From the NCBI GenBank assembly GCA_016202845.1, contig JACQNW010000058.1, forward strand, positions 1 through 12,872: 12,872 bases of DNA, read 5' to 3'. The stretch's first letter is position 1. The number at the start of each line of letters is the position of its first letter. This DNA comes from Candidatus Aenigmatarchaeota archaeon. Its GTDB lineage: Archaea > Aenigmatarchaeota > Aenigmatarchaeia > GW2011-AR5. Both the position numbers and the translations under genes were made by a program. Below the pieces are notes generated by a model. The model was not told the origin of the DNA, made no database searches, and saw nothing but the letters and a program-made list of their open reading frames with translations. Positions 4,710-11,372 of this stretch are shown here, one piece after another.

Positions 4710-6707
4710 ATGCCTTCTACGACACTTGATGCTTCTACTTCAAAATTCGAGGAGTTTCTCAGGGAAAAATATTATCCTGAATTGCTAAAGGCAGTGAAGG
4801 ATGAGAAAGCTGTTGTAATTGATTTTGACGTGTTTGACAGGCATGACCCAATAACAGCAGATATGCTTCTCGAGGAGCCTGCAATGATGCTAAAGTCTTT
4901 TGACGAAGCTGTTCTGAACATTGTTGAGGAGCCGATAAAAGTCAGGTTCAGAAACTTGCCTGAAAGCAGGCAGCATAGAATAAGAAACCTTCGAGCAAAA
5001 CACCTTGGAAAATTCATCCAGATAGACGCTACAATAAAATCTGCAACAGAAGTCAGGCCACAAATACACTCTGCGACGTTCGAATGTCCTGATTGTTCTG
5101 CAAAGATAAATGTCCTTCAGGATGGAAATCTTTTAACAAAACCAATAATGTGTGAGTGCGGGAGGAGAGGAGACTTTCCTCTTATAAACAAAAATTTAAT
5201 TGATACAAGGTGGGTAACGGGCATTGAGCCTTTCGAGATTACAACAGGCGAGCAGCCCGGAGAACTTCCAATATTCATGAAAGAAGACCTGACGACTCCG
5301 AAAATGCAGAAAAAAACAGACCCAGGCTCCAGCTTGAGAATAACAGGGGTGTTGAAGGAACTTCCAAGAAGAATAAAGGGCAAGCAGACAATAAAAATGG
5401 ATATATATCTTGAGACAAATCATATCGAAACAAGGGAGATTGAATATGAAGACCTTGACATCACACCTGAAGATGAAATGCAGATAAGAAATCTGGCAAA
5501 TGACCCGGATATTTATGAAAAATTGAAACTTTCTATAGCTCCAGGAATATACGGCTTCGAGGAAATAAAAGAAGCTGTTGCCTTGCAACTTTTTGGCGGC
5601 GTGGCGCACTACATGCCCGATGGTTCAAGGGTCAGGGGCAATGTACATATTTTGTTGTGCGGCGATCCGGGCACGGGCAAAACTGTTATGCTAAAACTTG
5701 TTTCAAGCGTCGTGCCTCGCGGTAAGTATGTTTCTGGCAGCGGAGTTTCTGGCGTTGGCCTCACTGCTTCAGTAAGAAAAGATGAAGTAATAGGAACTTG
5801 GGTTCTCGAGGCAGGCGCGCTGATACTCGCAAACAAAAGCGTAATAAGCATAGACGAATTTGACAAAATGAGCAGAGACGATCAAACAGCAATGCACGAA
5901 GCAATGTCTGTTGAGACAGTAAGCATTGCGAAAGCTTCAATAGTCGCCACTCTTCCTGCACAGACTGCTGTCCTAGCAGGAGCAAATCCACAATATGGCA
6001 GGTTCGACACCTACAAAACAATAATAGAACAGATACAAATACCTGAAACATTATTATCTAGATTTGACCTCAAGTTTGCAATTATAGACAAGCCTGACAA
6101 GATAACAGATGAGCGATTGGCCGACCATATAATTATGTCAAGAACAGATCCCCAGAAAGTTGTTCCTGTTATTGACCTGCACCTGCTTAGAAAATATATA
6201 GCTTATGCAAAGCAGGTTGTAAAAGATTTGGTGCTTACAGATGATGCCGCACAAGTTCTGAAAAGGTTTTATATAGAAATGAGAAGTCCTGCAGGCGAAG
6301 GCGGGCCAATTGGAATCACACTCAGACAGTATGAAGCACTGTTAAGATTGGCGGAAGCTTCTGCAAAAGTACGGCTAGATACACATGTAAGGAGGGAAGA
6401 TGCTGAAAGAGCGATGAGGCTCATGCAATTTTCTTTGCGGCAATTAGGTTTTGACAGGGAAACCGGATTTATTGATATCGACAAATTGGAAGGCGGAATT
6501 ACGACTGGCAAAAGAAAAAGACTTAATTCAATACTGGAAATAATAGAAAAGCTGCAGCAGACTTCCAGGGAAGTTGCAGAAGCCGACATACTTGCAGAAG
6601 CCCAGAACCAGGGAATTTCTGAAAAAGACGCCCAGGAAACAATTGAAAAACTGAGAAAAGACGGCACCATATTCGAGCCAAGGGGCGGGTTTTACAGAAA
6701 GACTTGA
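4710..6707 (+). CDS. mcm: Replicative DNA helicase MCM
   Basis: The hexameric 3'-5' DNA helicase that unwinds DNA at archaeal replication forks. At 665 residues it is the usual length. The N-terminal domain contains a zinc-binding set CPDC (126-129) and CEC (148-150). The AAA+ core has Walker A GDPGTGKT (318-325), Walker B ISIDEFDK with Asp382 and Glu383, sensor-1 Asn426 in AGANPQYG, the arginine finger in LLSRFD (Arg451), and a sensor-2 region around GITLRQYEALLRLAEA. The last ~60 residues form a winged helix ending EKLRKDGTIFEPRGGFYRKT, similar to the end of the RPA-like protein at 7229-7951. All catalytic residues are present. Many archaea have GINS next to mcm; none is seen here. The mRNA is probably monocistronic, since the next gene has its own TATA box. 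Confidence 0.96.
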   Translation: MPSTTLDASTSKFEEFLREKYYPELLKAVKDEKAVVIDFDVFDRHDPITADMLLEEPAMMLKSFDEAVLNIVEEPIKVRFRNLPESRQHRIRNLRAKHLGKFIQIDATIKSATEVRPQIHSATFECPDCSAKINVLQDGNLLTKPIMCECGRRGDFPLINKNLIDTRWVTGIEPFEITTGEQPGELPIFMKEDLTTPKMQKKTDPGSSLRITGVLKELPRRIKGKQTIKMDIYLETNHIETREIEYEDLDITPEDEMQIRNLANDPDIYEKLKLSIAPGIYGFEEIKEAVALQLFGGVAHYMPDGSRVRGNVHILLCGDPGTGKTVMLKLVSSVVPRGKYVSGSGVSGVGLTASVRKDEVIGTWVLEAGALILANKSVISIDEFDKMSRDDQTAMHEAMSVETVSIAKASIVATLPAQTAVLAGANPQYGRFDTYKTIIEQIQIPETLLSRFDLKFAIIDKPDKITDERLADHIIMSRTDPQKVVPVIDLHLLRKYIAYAKQVVKDLVLTDDAAQVLKRFYIEMRSPAGEGGPIGITLRQYEALLRLAEASAKVRLDTHVRREDAERAMRLMQFSLRQLGFDRETGFIDIDKLEGGITTGKRKRLNSILEIIEKLQQTSREVAEADILAEAQNQGISEKDAQETIEKLRKDGTIFEPRGGFYRKT

Positions 6708-6742
6708 TAAATGAGTACCTCCGAAAGTGGAAACATAATGGG

Positions 6743-6750
6743 TTTAAAAT
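6743..6750 (+). promoter_or_regulatory. TATA box for the GNAT gene
   Basis: TTTAAAAT lies 21-28 bases before the ATG at 6771. There is no Shine-Dalgarno motif in between, which fits a leaderless mRNA. Confidence 0.4.
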
Positions 6751-6770
6751 TACAGCACTAATTATATCTT

Positions 6771-7208
6771 ATGAAAATAAGAATCAAGCCAGCATCTTTG
6801 GAAGAGGTATTAAGTATAAATTCACAAATTCCTGAATTTGATGAGCCAAATACGAGCTTAGAGCTGAAACATAGGTGCAAGGAAAATAAATGCCTGATGA
6901 TAGCAGCTTTTGTTGATGAAAAGCCAGCAGGGTATCTTGTTGGGTATGAGCTGGACCATAAAACTTTCTACTGCTGGATGACAGGAGTCATTCCGGAATT
7001 CAGGAAAAATGGCATTCTCAGCAAAATGATGGAGCATCAAAGCAGATGGGCAAAGAAGAATGGGTACACTAAGCTCAGAATAAAGACAAGGAATACAAGA
7101 CGTGAAATGATGCATTATCTGATAAATCATGGTTTCAATTTCACAGATGTGGAGAAAATGAACAAAGTTGAGTACAATAGAATACTGCTTGAAAAGAGTC
7201 TTAAATAA
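6771..7208 (+). CDS. GNAT-family N-acetyltransferase
   Basis: A 145-residue acetyl-CoA dependent transferase; the acceptor is unknown. The GNAT fold is indicated by KPAGYLVGYE (strand 2-3 region, ~51-60), the core VIPEFRKNGILSKMM (73-87) and a C-terminal RNTRREMMHYLINHGF (~107-122), typical of motif B. In the acetyl-CoA loop the usual (Q/R)xxGx(G/A) reads R78-K-N-G81-I-L83, so the last small residue is Leu. This is unusual but does not rule out cofactor binding. It lies between mcm and the RPA-like gene, each with its own TATA box, so proximity is not good evidence for acetylation of those proteins. It could equally be a general small-molecule or ribosomal acetyltransferase. Confidence 0.82.
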   Translation: MKIRIKPASLEEVLSINSQIPEFDEPNTSLELKHRCKENKCLMIAAFVDEKPAGYLVGYELDHKTFYCWMTGVIPEFRKNGILSKMMEHQSRWAKKNGYTKLRIKTRNTRREMMHYLINHGFNFTDVEKMNKVEYNRILLEKSLK

Positions 7209-7213
7209 ATTTA
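7200..7213 (+). promoter_or_regulatory. TATA box for the RPA-like gene, overlapping the GNAT stop codon
   Basis: CTTAAATAAATTTA is centred ~25 bases before the ATG at 7229 and contains the GNAT stop (7206-7208). The RPA-like gene can thus be transcribed independently even though only 20 bases separate the two genes. Confidence 0.4.
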
Positions 7214-7228
7214 CGACATCTTATTCAC

Positions 7229-7951
7229 ATGACAGAAAAGAGAAGACTGACGGCTGTCAAGACCAGGATAGCGCCTGTTGTGACCGGCAAGTTTATCACA
7301 CAGGAAGGATTTAATCCTAATTATGTCCTCACAGATTTTGGAAAATTGTCAAGGGTAAGAATTCTTGCAACAGTAGTCGACAAATTTATTTCTGAGAGCG
7401 GGAAAATGGCGTCGCTTACGCTGGATGACGGGACAAGCACAATCAGGGCAAAGGCATTCGGTGGCATGGCAATGTTCAATTCAATAGAAGTTGGCAGTAT
7501 AGTTGATGTCATTGGCCGTGTAAAGGAATATCATGGAGAAGTTTATCTTTCGCCTGAAACAACAACTGTGCTTGATGTAAACCATGAGCTTCTAAGAGAG
7601 CTTGAAATAAGAAATTCTCACAGGGACTTGGATGACAAGAAGAAAATCGTCATGGATTTCAAGAATACTGTACAAAGTACAGATGAACTGAAGAGAATGA
7701 TGAGGGAACGATATGCCATACCTGAGGAGTACACAGAAGCCTTGCTCGAATCCATGCCTCAGAAGAACAACGATTATAATGAAAAGGTGCTAGCGCTTAT
7801 AGAGAAAATGGACAAAGGTGACGGCTGTGATTACAGCGATCTTATAGCAGCCTCTGGCTTGGCTGAGCAGATTGTTGAATCTGCCATAAACGACCTACTG
7901 AACGAAGGCACTTGCTTTGAGCCAAGGCCCGGCAAGATAAAGAAACTATAA
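7229..7951 (+). CDS. RPA32-like OB-fold single-stranded DNA binding protein
   Basis: A 240-residue protein with an OB fold at about residues 38-115. Recognisable segments are SRVRILATVVDKF, ASLTLDDGTSTIRAKAFGG and a GSIVDVIGRVKEYHGEVYLS strand, as in RPA32-type OB domains. A helical linker follows (~120-175), then a C-terminal winged helix ending NDLLNEGTCFEPRPGKIKKL. This matches the layout of RPA32 and of its archaeal relatives, which bind ssDNA or serve as partners of RPA. The C-terminal domain resembles the last domain of the nearby MCM, with a shared (D/E)GT-x-FEPR pattern. It has no zinc finger. A role at the replication fork is likely from fold and neighbourhood, but direct interaction with MCM is inference. 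Confidence 0.8.
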   Translation: MTEKRRLTAVKTRIAPVVTGKFITQEGFNPNYVLTDFGKLSRVRILATVVDKFISESGKMASLTLDDGTSTIRAKAFGGMAMFNSIEVGSIVDVIGRVKEYHGEVYLSPETTTVLDVNHELLRELEIRNSHRDLDDKKKIVMDFKNTVQSTDELKRMMRERYAIPEEYTEALLESMPQKNNDYNEKVLALIEKMDKGDGCDYSDLIAASGLAEQIVESAINDLLNEGTCFEPRPGKIKKL

Positions 7952-8018
7952 GCTTTATTTGTGCGGAATATGTACTGCGCCTTCAGGTAATTTGTCAAAC
8001 AAGTTTATAAAAGTTGAA

Positions 8019-8024
8019 TTTTTT
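8019..8024 (+). terminator. T-tract downstream of the RPA-like gene
   Basis: Six consecutive T on the plus strand, ~70 bases after the RPA-like stop codon: a plausible archaeal T-rich termination signal. A TATA-like TTTATAAAAG lies just upstream (8004-8013), so this stretch may belong to the next promoter instead. Confidence 0.25.
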
Positions 8025-8040
8025 CTGATTAACAAAACCT

Positions 8041-8048
8041 ATTAAAGG
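8041..8048 (+). promoter_or_regulatory. TATA box for the 59-residue membrane protein
   Basis: ATTAAAGG is centred ~26 bases before the ATG at 8070. A stronger-looking TTTATAAAAG at 8004-8013 lies ~60 bases upstream and could give a short leader instead. Confidence 0.35.
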
Positions 8049-8069
8049 ATTAATTCCACAGTTTATAAC

Positions 8070-8249
8070 ATGTCAAAATTATCTGCAATCACAGGCGTCT
8101 TCAAGACGCTCTTCTGGCTGTCAAAAGAAGAATGGAATGAGATGGACCACAAGATACCGCGCCTAGTGCTTGGCGGCGTCGCATTCATAGTCATGGCCTT
8201 GTTCTGGCTTTACTTCCTCAGGGGAATATTGCCTCATGGGCTGTTCTAG
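8070..8249 (+). CDS. Small single-span membrane protein, 59 residues
   Basis: The frame reads MSKLSAITGVFKTLFWLSK, then a charged stretch EEWNEMDHKIPR (20-31), then one strong transmembrane helix (about 32-52: LVLGGVAFIVMALFWLYFL), and a short RGILPHGLF tail. The residues before the helix look like an amphipathic helix followed by an acidic/basic turn. One membrane span after an amphipathic helix is the general build of SecE. However, the SecE core motif is not clear, so I do not assign it. Sec61-beta is also unlikely, as no basic/proline-rich N-terminus is seen. Codon-like sequence, a TATA element and clean spacing between neighbours support a real gene. Confidence 0.62.
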   Translation: MSKLSAITGVFKTLFWLSKEEWNEMDHKIPRLVLGGVAFIVMALFWLYFLRGILPHGLF

Positions 8250-8286
8250 CAACATTAAAATACTACTTTTTTGTGATAATTTTAAA

Positions 8287-8295
8287 CTTAAATAC
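8287..8295 (+). promoter_or_regulatory. TATA box for the 229-residue orphan
   Basis: CTTAAATAC is centred ~25 bases before the ATG at 8316. An ATG at 8309 lies in another frame that closes after 11 codons and is not the start. Confidence 0.4.
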
Positions 8296-8315
8296 TTTTC
8301 TTTCTAAAATGGAAT

Positions 8316-9005
8316 ATGCCAATAAAACTTTCACAAAACGGTAAAGTTTTACAAGTGTCTTTAATCCCAAGAGGCTTTAAACTACCTTATCCTGATTTAC
8401 ATGAACAAACTCCAATTAGTCTTTATGCCTTGGCAAAAGCAGAAGGTGTGAATAATTTTGAAAACCCTGTTGCACAAGCAATGGAAGCTTTCTATCAAAA
8501 AAGAGAAAGACAGTGGTATGGATTAATAACAAGGGATGTTATCGAAAAAGGTGGCAGAGGCGTGGATAACAAAGGAAGGCTTCATTTAAGAGTCGTTTCT
8601 TTTGATGGTATCGAAGGCTGGGAAAAGACAGGCGAGGTATGGGCGCCAAAAGCTGGTTATATCGTACCAACTTCTGACAGTGACGGCACTTTTGCAGGCT
8701 TGTTTCATGAAGGCACTCCTGTGCCAATAGAAACATTGCCTTTTGAAGAACGAGACGGTGCAGTTGCAAGATGGGAAGCAAATGGCTTGAATTCAAAATA
8801 TTTATCTGGCGCTTATATGCAAGAACGAATTGACCAAAAACAGGACAATGGCAAAAGACTTGTCGGGCGCGAGTTCTGTCCTGGCTCCGACGTGCTCGGG
8901 CGCTTCAGCGTCGGTCTTTGCGGGCCGTCTCTGGTTTTCGGTAGTGACTGGATAGCCTCTCTTCCACCATACGAATCAGAACCAGAAGTTAAGTTAGAGC
9001 TGTAA
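8316..9005 (+). CDS. Hypothetical protein, 229 residues, unrecognised
   Basis: I do not recognise this protein. It begins MPIKLSQNGKVLQVSLIPRG. The middle is soluble and rich in Gly, aromatic and acidic residues, with segments such as ERQWYGLITRDVIEKGG and GRLHLRVVSFDGIEGWEKTG. Two cysteines lie near the end (REFCPGSD and VGLCGPS), and the tail is acidic (YESEPEVKLEL). No membrane helix, signal peptide or classical catalytic motif is visible. From about 8865 to 8945 the DNA becomes strongly GC-rich, with CGC and GGG codons and an inverted repeat CCGACG/CGTCGG (8887-8892, 8909-8914). The 5' two-thirds is A/T-rich. That shift hints at a composite or recently acquired gene. Start chosen from the TATA spacing; the gene ends in a T-rich terminator shared with the convergent DUF357 gene. 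Confidence 0.65.
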   Translation: MPIKLSQNGKVLQVSLIPRGFKLPYPDLHEQTPISLYALAKAEGVNNFENPVAQAMEAFYQKRERQWYGLITRDVIEKGGRGVDNKGRLHLRVVSFDGIEGWEKTGEVWAPKAGYIVPTSDSDGTFAGLFHEGTPVPIETLPFEERDGAVARWEANGLNSKYLSGAYMQERIDQKQDNGKRLVGREFCPGSDVLGRFSVGLCGPSLVFGSDWIASLPPYESEPEVKLEL

Positions 9006-9015
9006 AATTGCAAAG

Positions 9016-9051
9016 CTTTTTATTTAGACAAAATTAATTAAAAAATTAAAA
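9016..9051. terminator. Bidirectional T/A-rich terminator between convergent genes
   Basis: On the plus strand CTTTTTATTT (9016-9025) follows the 229-residue gene by 10 bases. On the minus strand the run of T (complement of the A-rich 9030-9051) follows the DUF357 stop by about 15 bases. T-rich tracts without strong hairpins are the usual archaeal terminators, so one short spacer seems to serve both directions. Confidence 0.5.
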
Positions 9052-9065
9052 GCCAAGCTCGAAAA

Positions 9066-9314
9066 TTAGCAAACTTCTGCCACTATGTCCAGCTCCTGCA
9101 ATATTTCCATCCAGCTCCACGCCCATGTTATGGCTTCAAAGCTCCTGACAAGATCACCTTTTTCCAGAAAATATTGCGAGTCTTTGATGTAAGCATCAAT
9201 ATTTTTAATCATATTTTCCCTAGAATCATCGATTAGCTTGAGGTTTTTCCTTTTTTCCTTTGCCTTCTTGGTCCATTTTTCAATTTCTTCCTTTAGGTTG
9301 TTTTCTAATTGCAT
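9066..9314 (-). CDS. DUF357 family protein
   Basis: An 82-residue, mainly helical protein of the archaeal DUF357 family. The signature is ENMIKNIDAYIKDSQYFLEKGDLVRSFEAITWAWSWMEI, about residues 33-72: a helical hairpin with the family's GD-x-VR-x-FEAI-x-WAW pattern (listed here with gaps allowed at variable sites). The N-terminus is a charged helix (EEIEKWTKKAKEKRKN). Length is typical. It begins 4 bases after the dph5 stop, so the two genes are almost certainly co-transcribed and may be translationally coupled. The biochemical function is unknown. The tight linkage suggests a role linked to diphthamide formation or EF2, but this is context inference only. Confidence 0.85.
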   Translation of the reverse strand: MQLENNLKEEIEKWTKKAKEKRKNLKLIDDSRENMIKNIDAYIKDSQYFLEKGDLVRSFEAITWAWSWMEILQELDIVAEVC

Positions 9315-9318
9315 AATA

Positions 9319-10017
9319 TCATTTCCACAGTTCTAGCGCTTCCTCTTCCTTGAAATGCAGGTTTCCAGGTATTACAAGGCAGCATGGCGTTTGCAGGTCT
9401 AATGAATCAGCATTTCTGTATTGAATCTTGTTTTGCTCACCGAAATGAACTGCTATTATTTTTTCTTTTAGGACATTACCATTCTTTTTTGTTTCTATTT
9501 TTTTTAATATTTCAACGGCCTCTTTTGCCGGCATGTCTATTTCCATGAGCATCAATGTGTGAAGGCCTGATTTTTTGTTTTCAACAATTATGTCATAAGG
9601 CGAATCCGGATTGTAGTTTTGCTGAGGTCTTGCCAGCGTTGCCGTCCGGCCGAATTTGTAAAGCTGAAGGCCGCATTCTGCCACAGCTGTAAATATGGAA
9701 GGCGAATGGATTATCTCTATTTCTACGCCTTGTCTTATTGCCTCAATCATAAGTTCTATGTGGGTAGTAGCGGTCAACGGATCGCCTGGCGTAAGTAGAG
9801 CAATGTTGTTTTCTTTGGCTTCTTCTATCAGCAGCAAGCTCTCAACTTTTGCCCTGTCCAAGACAATAATTTCCCTGTGTATGAAATCTGAAATGTAATC
9901 CACATCCATGTGGCCGGTATAGTGCTCTGCATATATCTTCTGGCAGTTTTCCAGAGCTTCAACTGCATTCAGCGTAATGTCGCCTTTCTTCAGTCCAGCA
10001 CCTATCAGGTAAAGCAT
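9319..10017 (-). CDS. dph5: Diphthine synthase
   Basis: A SAM-dependent methyltransferase (tetrapyrrole-methylase fold) that methylates the aminocarboxypropyl-histidine intermediate on elongation factor 2 to give diphthine. The 232-residue protein has the family hallmarks: MLYLIGAGLKKGDIT at the N-terminus, ALLTPGDPLTATTH (SAM-binding loop, ~residues 73-86), HSPSIFTAVAECGLQLYKFG in the middle, and a C-terminal CCLVIPGNLHFKEEEALE. Nothing essential appears missing. It precedes the DUF357 gene with a 4-base gap. An upstream CTTAAGAG (10039-10046, minus-strand orientation) and an A/T-rich box further out can serve as promoter elements. Together with Dph6 at the start of the window, it covers the second and third steps of the pathway; Dph2 for the first step is not in the window. 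Confidence 0.93.
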   Translation of the reverse strand: MLYLIGAGLKKGDITLNAVEALENCQKIYAEHYTGHMDVDYISDFIHREIIVLDRAKVESLLLIEEAKENNIALLTPGDPLTATTHIELMIEAIRQGVEIEIIHSPSIFTAVAECGLQLYKFGRTATLARPQQNYNPDSPYDIIVENKKSGLHTLMLMEIDMPAKEAVEILKKIETKKNGNVLKEKIIAVHFGEQNKIQYRNADSLDLQTPCCLVIPGNLHFKEEEALELWK

Positions 10018-10136
10018 AGAAATAAGCTGAAGCGAATGCTCTTAAGCGTTATTTATTTTTATCAGAACAATCATTATCATGAACGAATATTTGCTGTTAG
10101 GGCCGGAGAAAGGGCTTACATGCCTGTAGTTTTGTT

Positions 10137-10841
10137 TTAGTCTTCCAAAATGCTTTTTTCATATGATCTTGTCAGAATAATACGAATGCGTTTTGCTGTT
10201 TCCCTGCCTATTCCGTCTGCTTTCATAAGTTCTGATTCAGATGCCTGAAAAACTGCAGCAGGCGAGCCAAAGTGTTTCAGGAGTTTTTTTGCAGTGATGT
10301 TGCTTATTCCAGGGAATCCCTCCAGCATGAATTCCTGTATCTGGTTCTCGCTAAAAAGCTTTCGCTTTCCGCGAATGCCGGTATTTTTATTTTTTTTAAC
10401 CTGTTCCCTGTGAGCTATCCTGTACAGCATTTTTGCTGTTTCAAGCTGGTTATGCGTCCACAAAATAGGAACAGAAAAGTCCACTGTTATAGAAGCAAGC
10501 GCTCCTCTTATAGCATTGTCGTGCACATTTATTGACTTTTCAAACAAAGAATTTCCTTCTATCAATAAAATGGGATTGGTGAAGCTGTGTTTCATATTTG
10601 AGAGCTGCTCAAAAAGGCGTTTGTCTACGATGCTCTGGAGAAAATCCGTTGATGTCTTCCTTTCAACAGCAACCCTTTCGCTAAGCAGGTAATCAGCAAC
10701 CTCCAGCTTCTGCTCATGAAGCGAGCAGTGCTTTTTTAGTATAGATACAACCATGCTGCCTGATTCCCTGCTGTCAGCGTAAATTACAACAGCTTCTGCA
10801 TTGGCGCCTTCGGTTCGCTGTGTAGGAAAAGATGCCTGCAT
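10137..10841 (-). CDS. XPF/ERCC4-type structure-specific nuclease (helicase-less)
   Basis: A 234-residue endonuclease of the XPF/Mus81 family in the short form found in some archaea, without the N-terminal helicase of Hef. The nuclease domain shows DSRE (Asp23, Arg25, Glu26), AD (49-50, where GD is usual) and VERKTSTDF (Glu60-Arg61-Lys62, Asp66), the ERKxxxD catalytic signature. The C-terminus has a tandem helix-hairpin-helix domain: LEGFPGISNITAKKLLKHFG (~173-192) and ADGIGRETAKRI. Such enzymes cut branched DNA (3' flaps, forks) in repair, usually as dimers. No obvious PCNA-binding motif is seen at the C-terminus, which ends KSILED. The ATG at 10841 lies ~29 bases from the TTTAAA core of the divergent promoter. 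The 17-residue segment before the domain is non-conserved in appearance, so the true start is only moderately certain. Confidence 0.9.
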   Translation of the reverse strand: MQASFPTQRTEGANAEAVVIYADSRESGSMVVSILKKHCSLHEQKLEVADYLLSERVAVERKTSTDFLQSIVDKRLFEQLSNMKHSFTNPILLIEGNSLFEKSINVHDNAIRGALASITVDFSVPILWTHNQLETAKMLYRIAHREQVKKNKNTGIRGKRKLFSENQIQEFMLEGFPGISNITAKKLLKHFGSPAAVFQASESELMKADGIGRETAKRIRIILTRSYEKSILED

Positions 10842-10844
10842 ATT

Positions 10845-10876
10845 TGTATATGATGTAAAACAAGATGTTTAAACAT
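10845..10876. promoter_or_regulatory. Overlapping divergent promoters of xpf and the membrane protein gene
   Basis: TGTATATGA (10845-10853) lies ~26 bases before the plus-strand ATG at 10875. ATGTTTAAACAT (10865-10876), a perfect 12-base palindrome with a TTTAAA core, lies ~29 bases before the minus-strand ATG at 10841. Each TATA element thus falls near the other gene's start, so polymerase binding one way should block the other. Confidence 0.5.
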
Positions 10877-11303
10877 GACTACAAGAGAGGAAAAGTCTGC
10901 AAAGGCCAGGGACAGGCCATTGGGCATAAAAATTCTTTCTATCCTTGGCATGATATGGTCTGCCTTAAGCATACCGGTTGGCATCTCAGCTTTTATTTTG
11001 TCCAAATACATGGAAGCCTATTCGGTCGGGCAAAGTTTTGGCCAGATGGCAGGCTCTTTTGAAACTGCAGGTACAGTGTCAATAATAATGGGCATTGTGA
11101 GCTTGTTTGCATTTTATCTGCTGCTAAAAATGAAAAAAACAGGATGGTCTTTTGTGATGGTGCTTAGCATAGCGTCGATAATTGTAGGCGTTATTTTTGC
11201 CCTGATGTATGGTATTTTATTCCTGATGAATTCGATTTTTAGCGCTGTCGTCAGCATTATGATTATGATTTATCTGTGGACAAAAAAAGATTTGTTTGTT
11301 TAA
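10875..11303 (+). CDS. Four-helix membrane protein, hypothetical
   Basis: A 142-residue protein with a basic N-terminus (MTTREEKSAKARDRPLG) and four predicted transmembrane helices at about residues 18-43, 66-86, 90-112 and 114-135. It ends TKKDLFV. The RPLGIKILSILGM start followed by hydrophobic helices and a KMKKTGWSF turn between helices 2 and 3 is a common arrangement in small archaeal membrane proteins of unknown role. The positive-inside rule puts both termini and the KMKKTG loop in the cytoplasm. The next gene is a clear paralogue with the same RPLG start, FAFY segment and K-M-x-K-x-GW loop, so this is a tandem duplication. It is divergent from xpf and uses a leaderless promoter. Confidence 0.75.
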   Translation: MTTREEKSAKARDRPLGIKILSILGMIWSALSIPVGISAFILSKYMEAYSVGQSFGQMAGSFETAGTVSIIMGIVSLFAFYLLLKMKKTGWSFVMVLSIASIIVGVIFALMYGILFLMNSIFSAVVSIMIMIYLWTKKDLFV

Positions 11304-11341
11304 ACTTTCGGCTTCTTCAGGACGCCTGGTTAAACGGGTCG

Positions 11342-11353
11342 CTTTATATATGG
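11342..11353 (+). promoter_or_regulatory. TATA box for the second membrane paralogue
   Basis: CTTTATATATGG is centred ~25 bases before the ATG at 11373. The promoter looks intact even though the reading frame after it is broken. Confidence 0.4.
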
Positions 11354-11372
11354 ATTAAAAACAATAATCATT

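Noticed and set aside
8070..8249. Naming the 59-residue membrane protein SecE or Sec61-beta
   Set aside because: Topology fits loosely but the characteristic core residues of either family are not visible; a name would be a guess.
10018..10136. Possible small gene between dph5 and xpf, including a 16-codon plus-strand frame at 10080
   Set aside because: No frame of useful length is found; the stretch is the xpf 3' end plus the dph5 promoter. The larger plus-strand frame there is a shadow of dph5.
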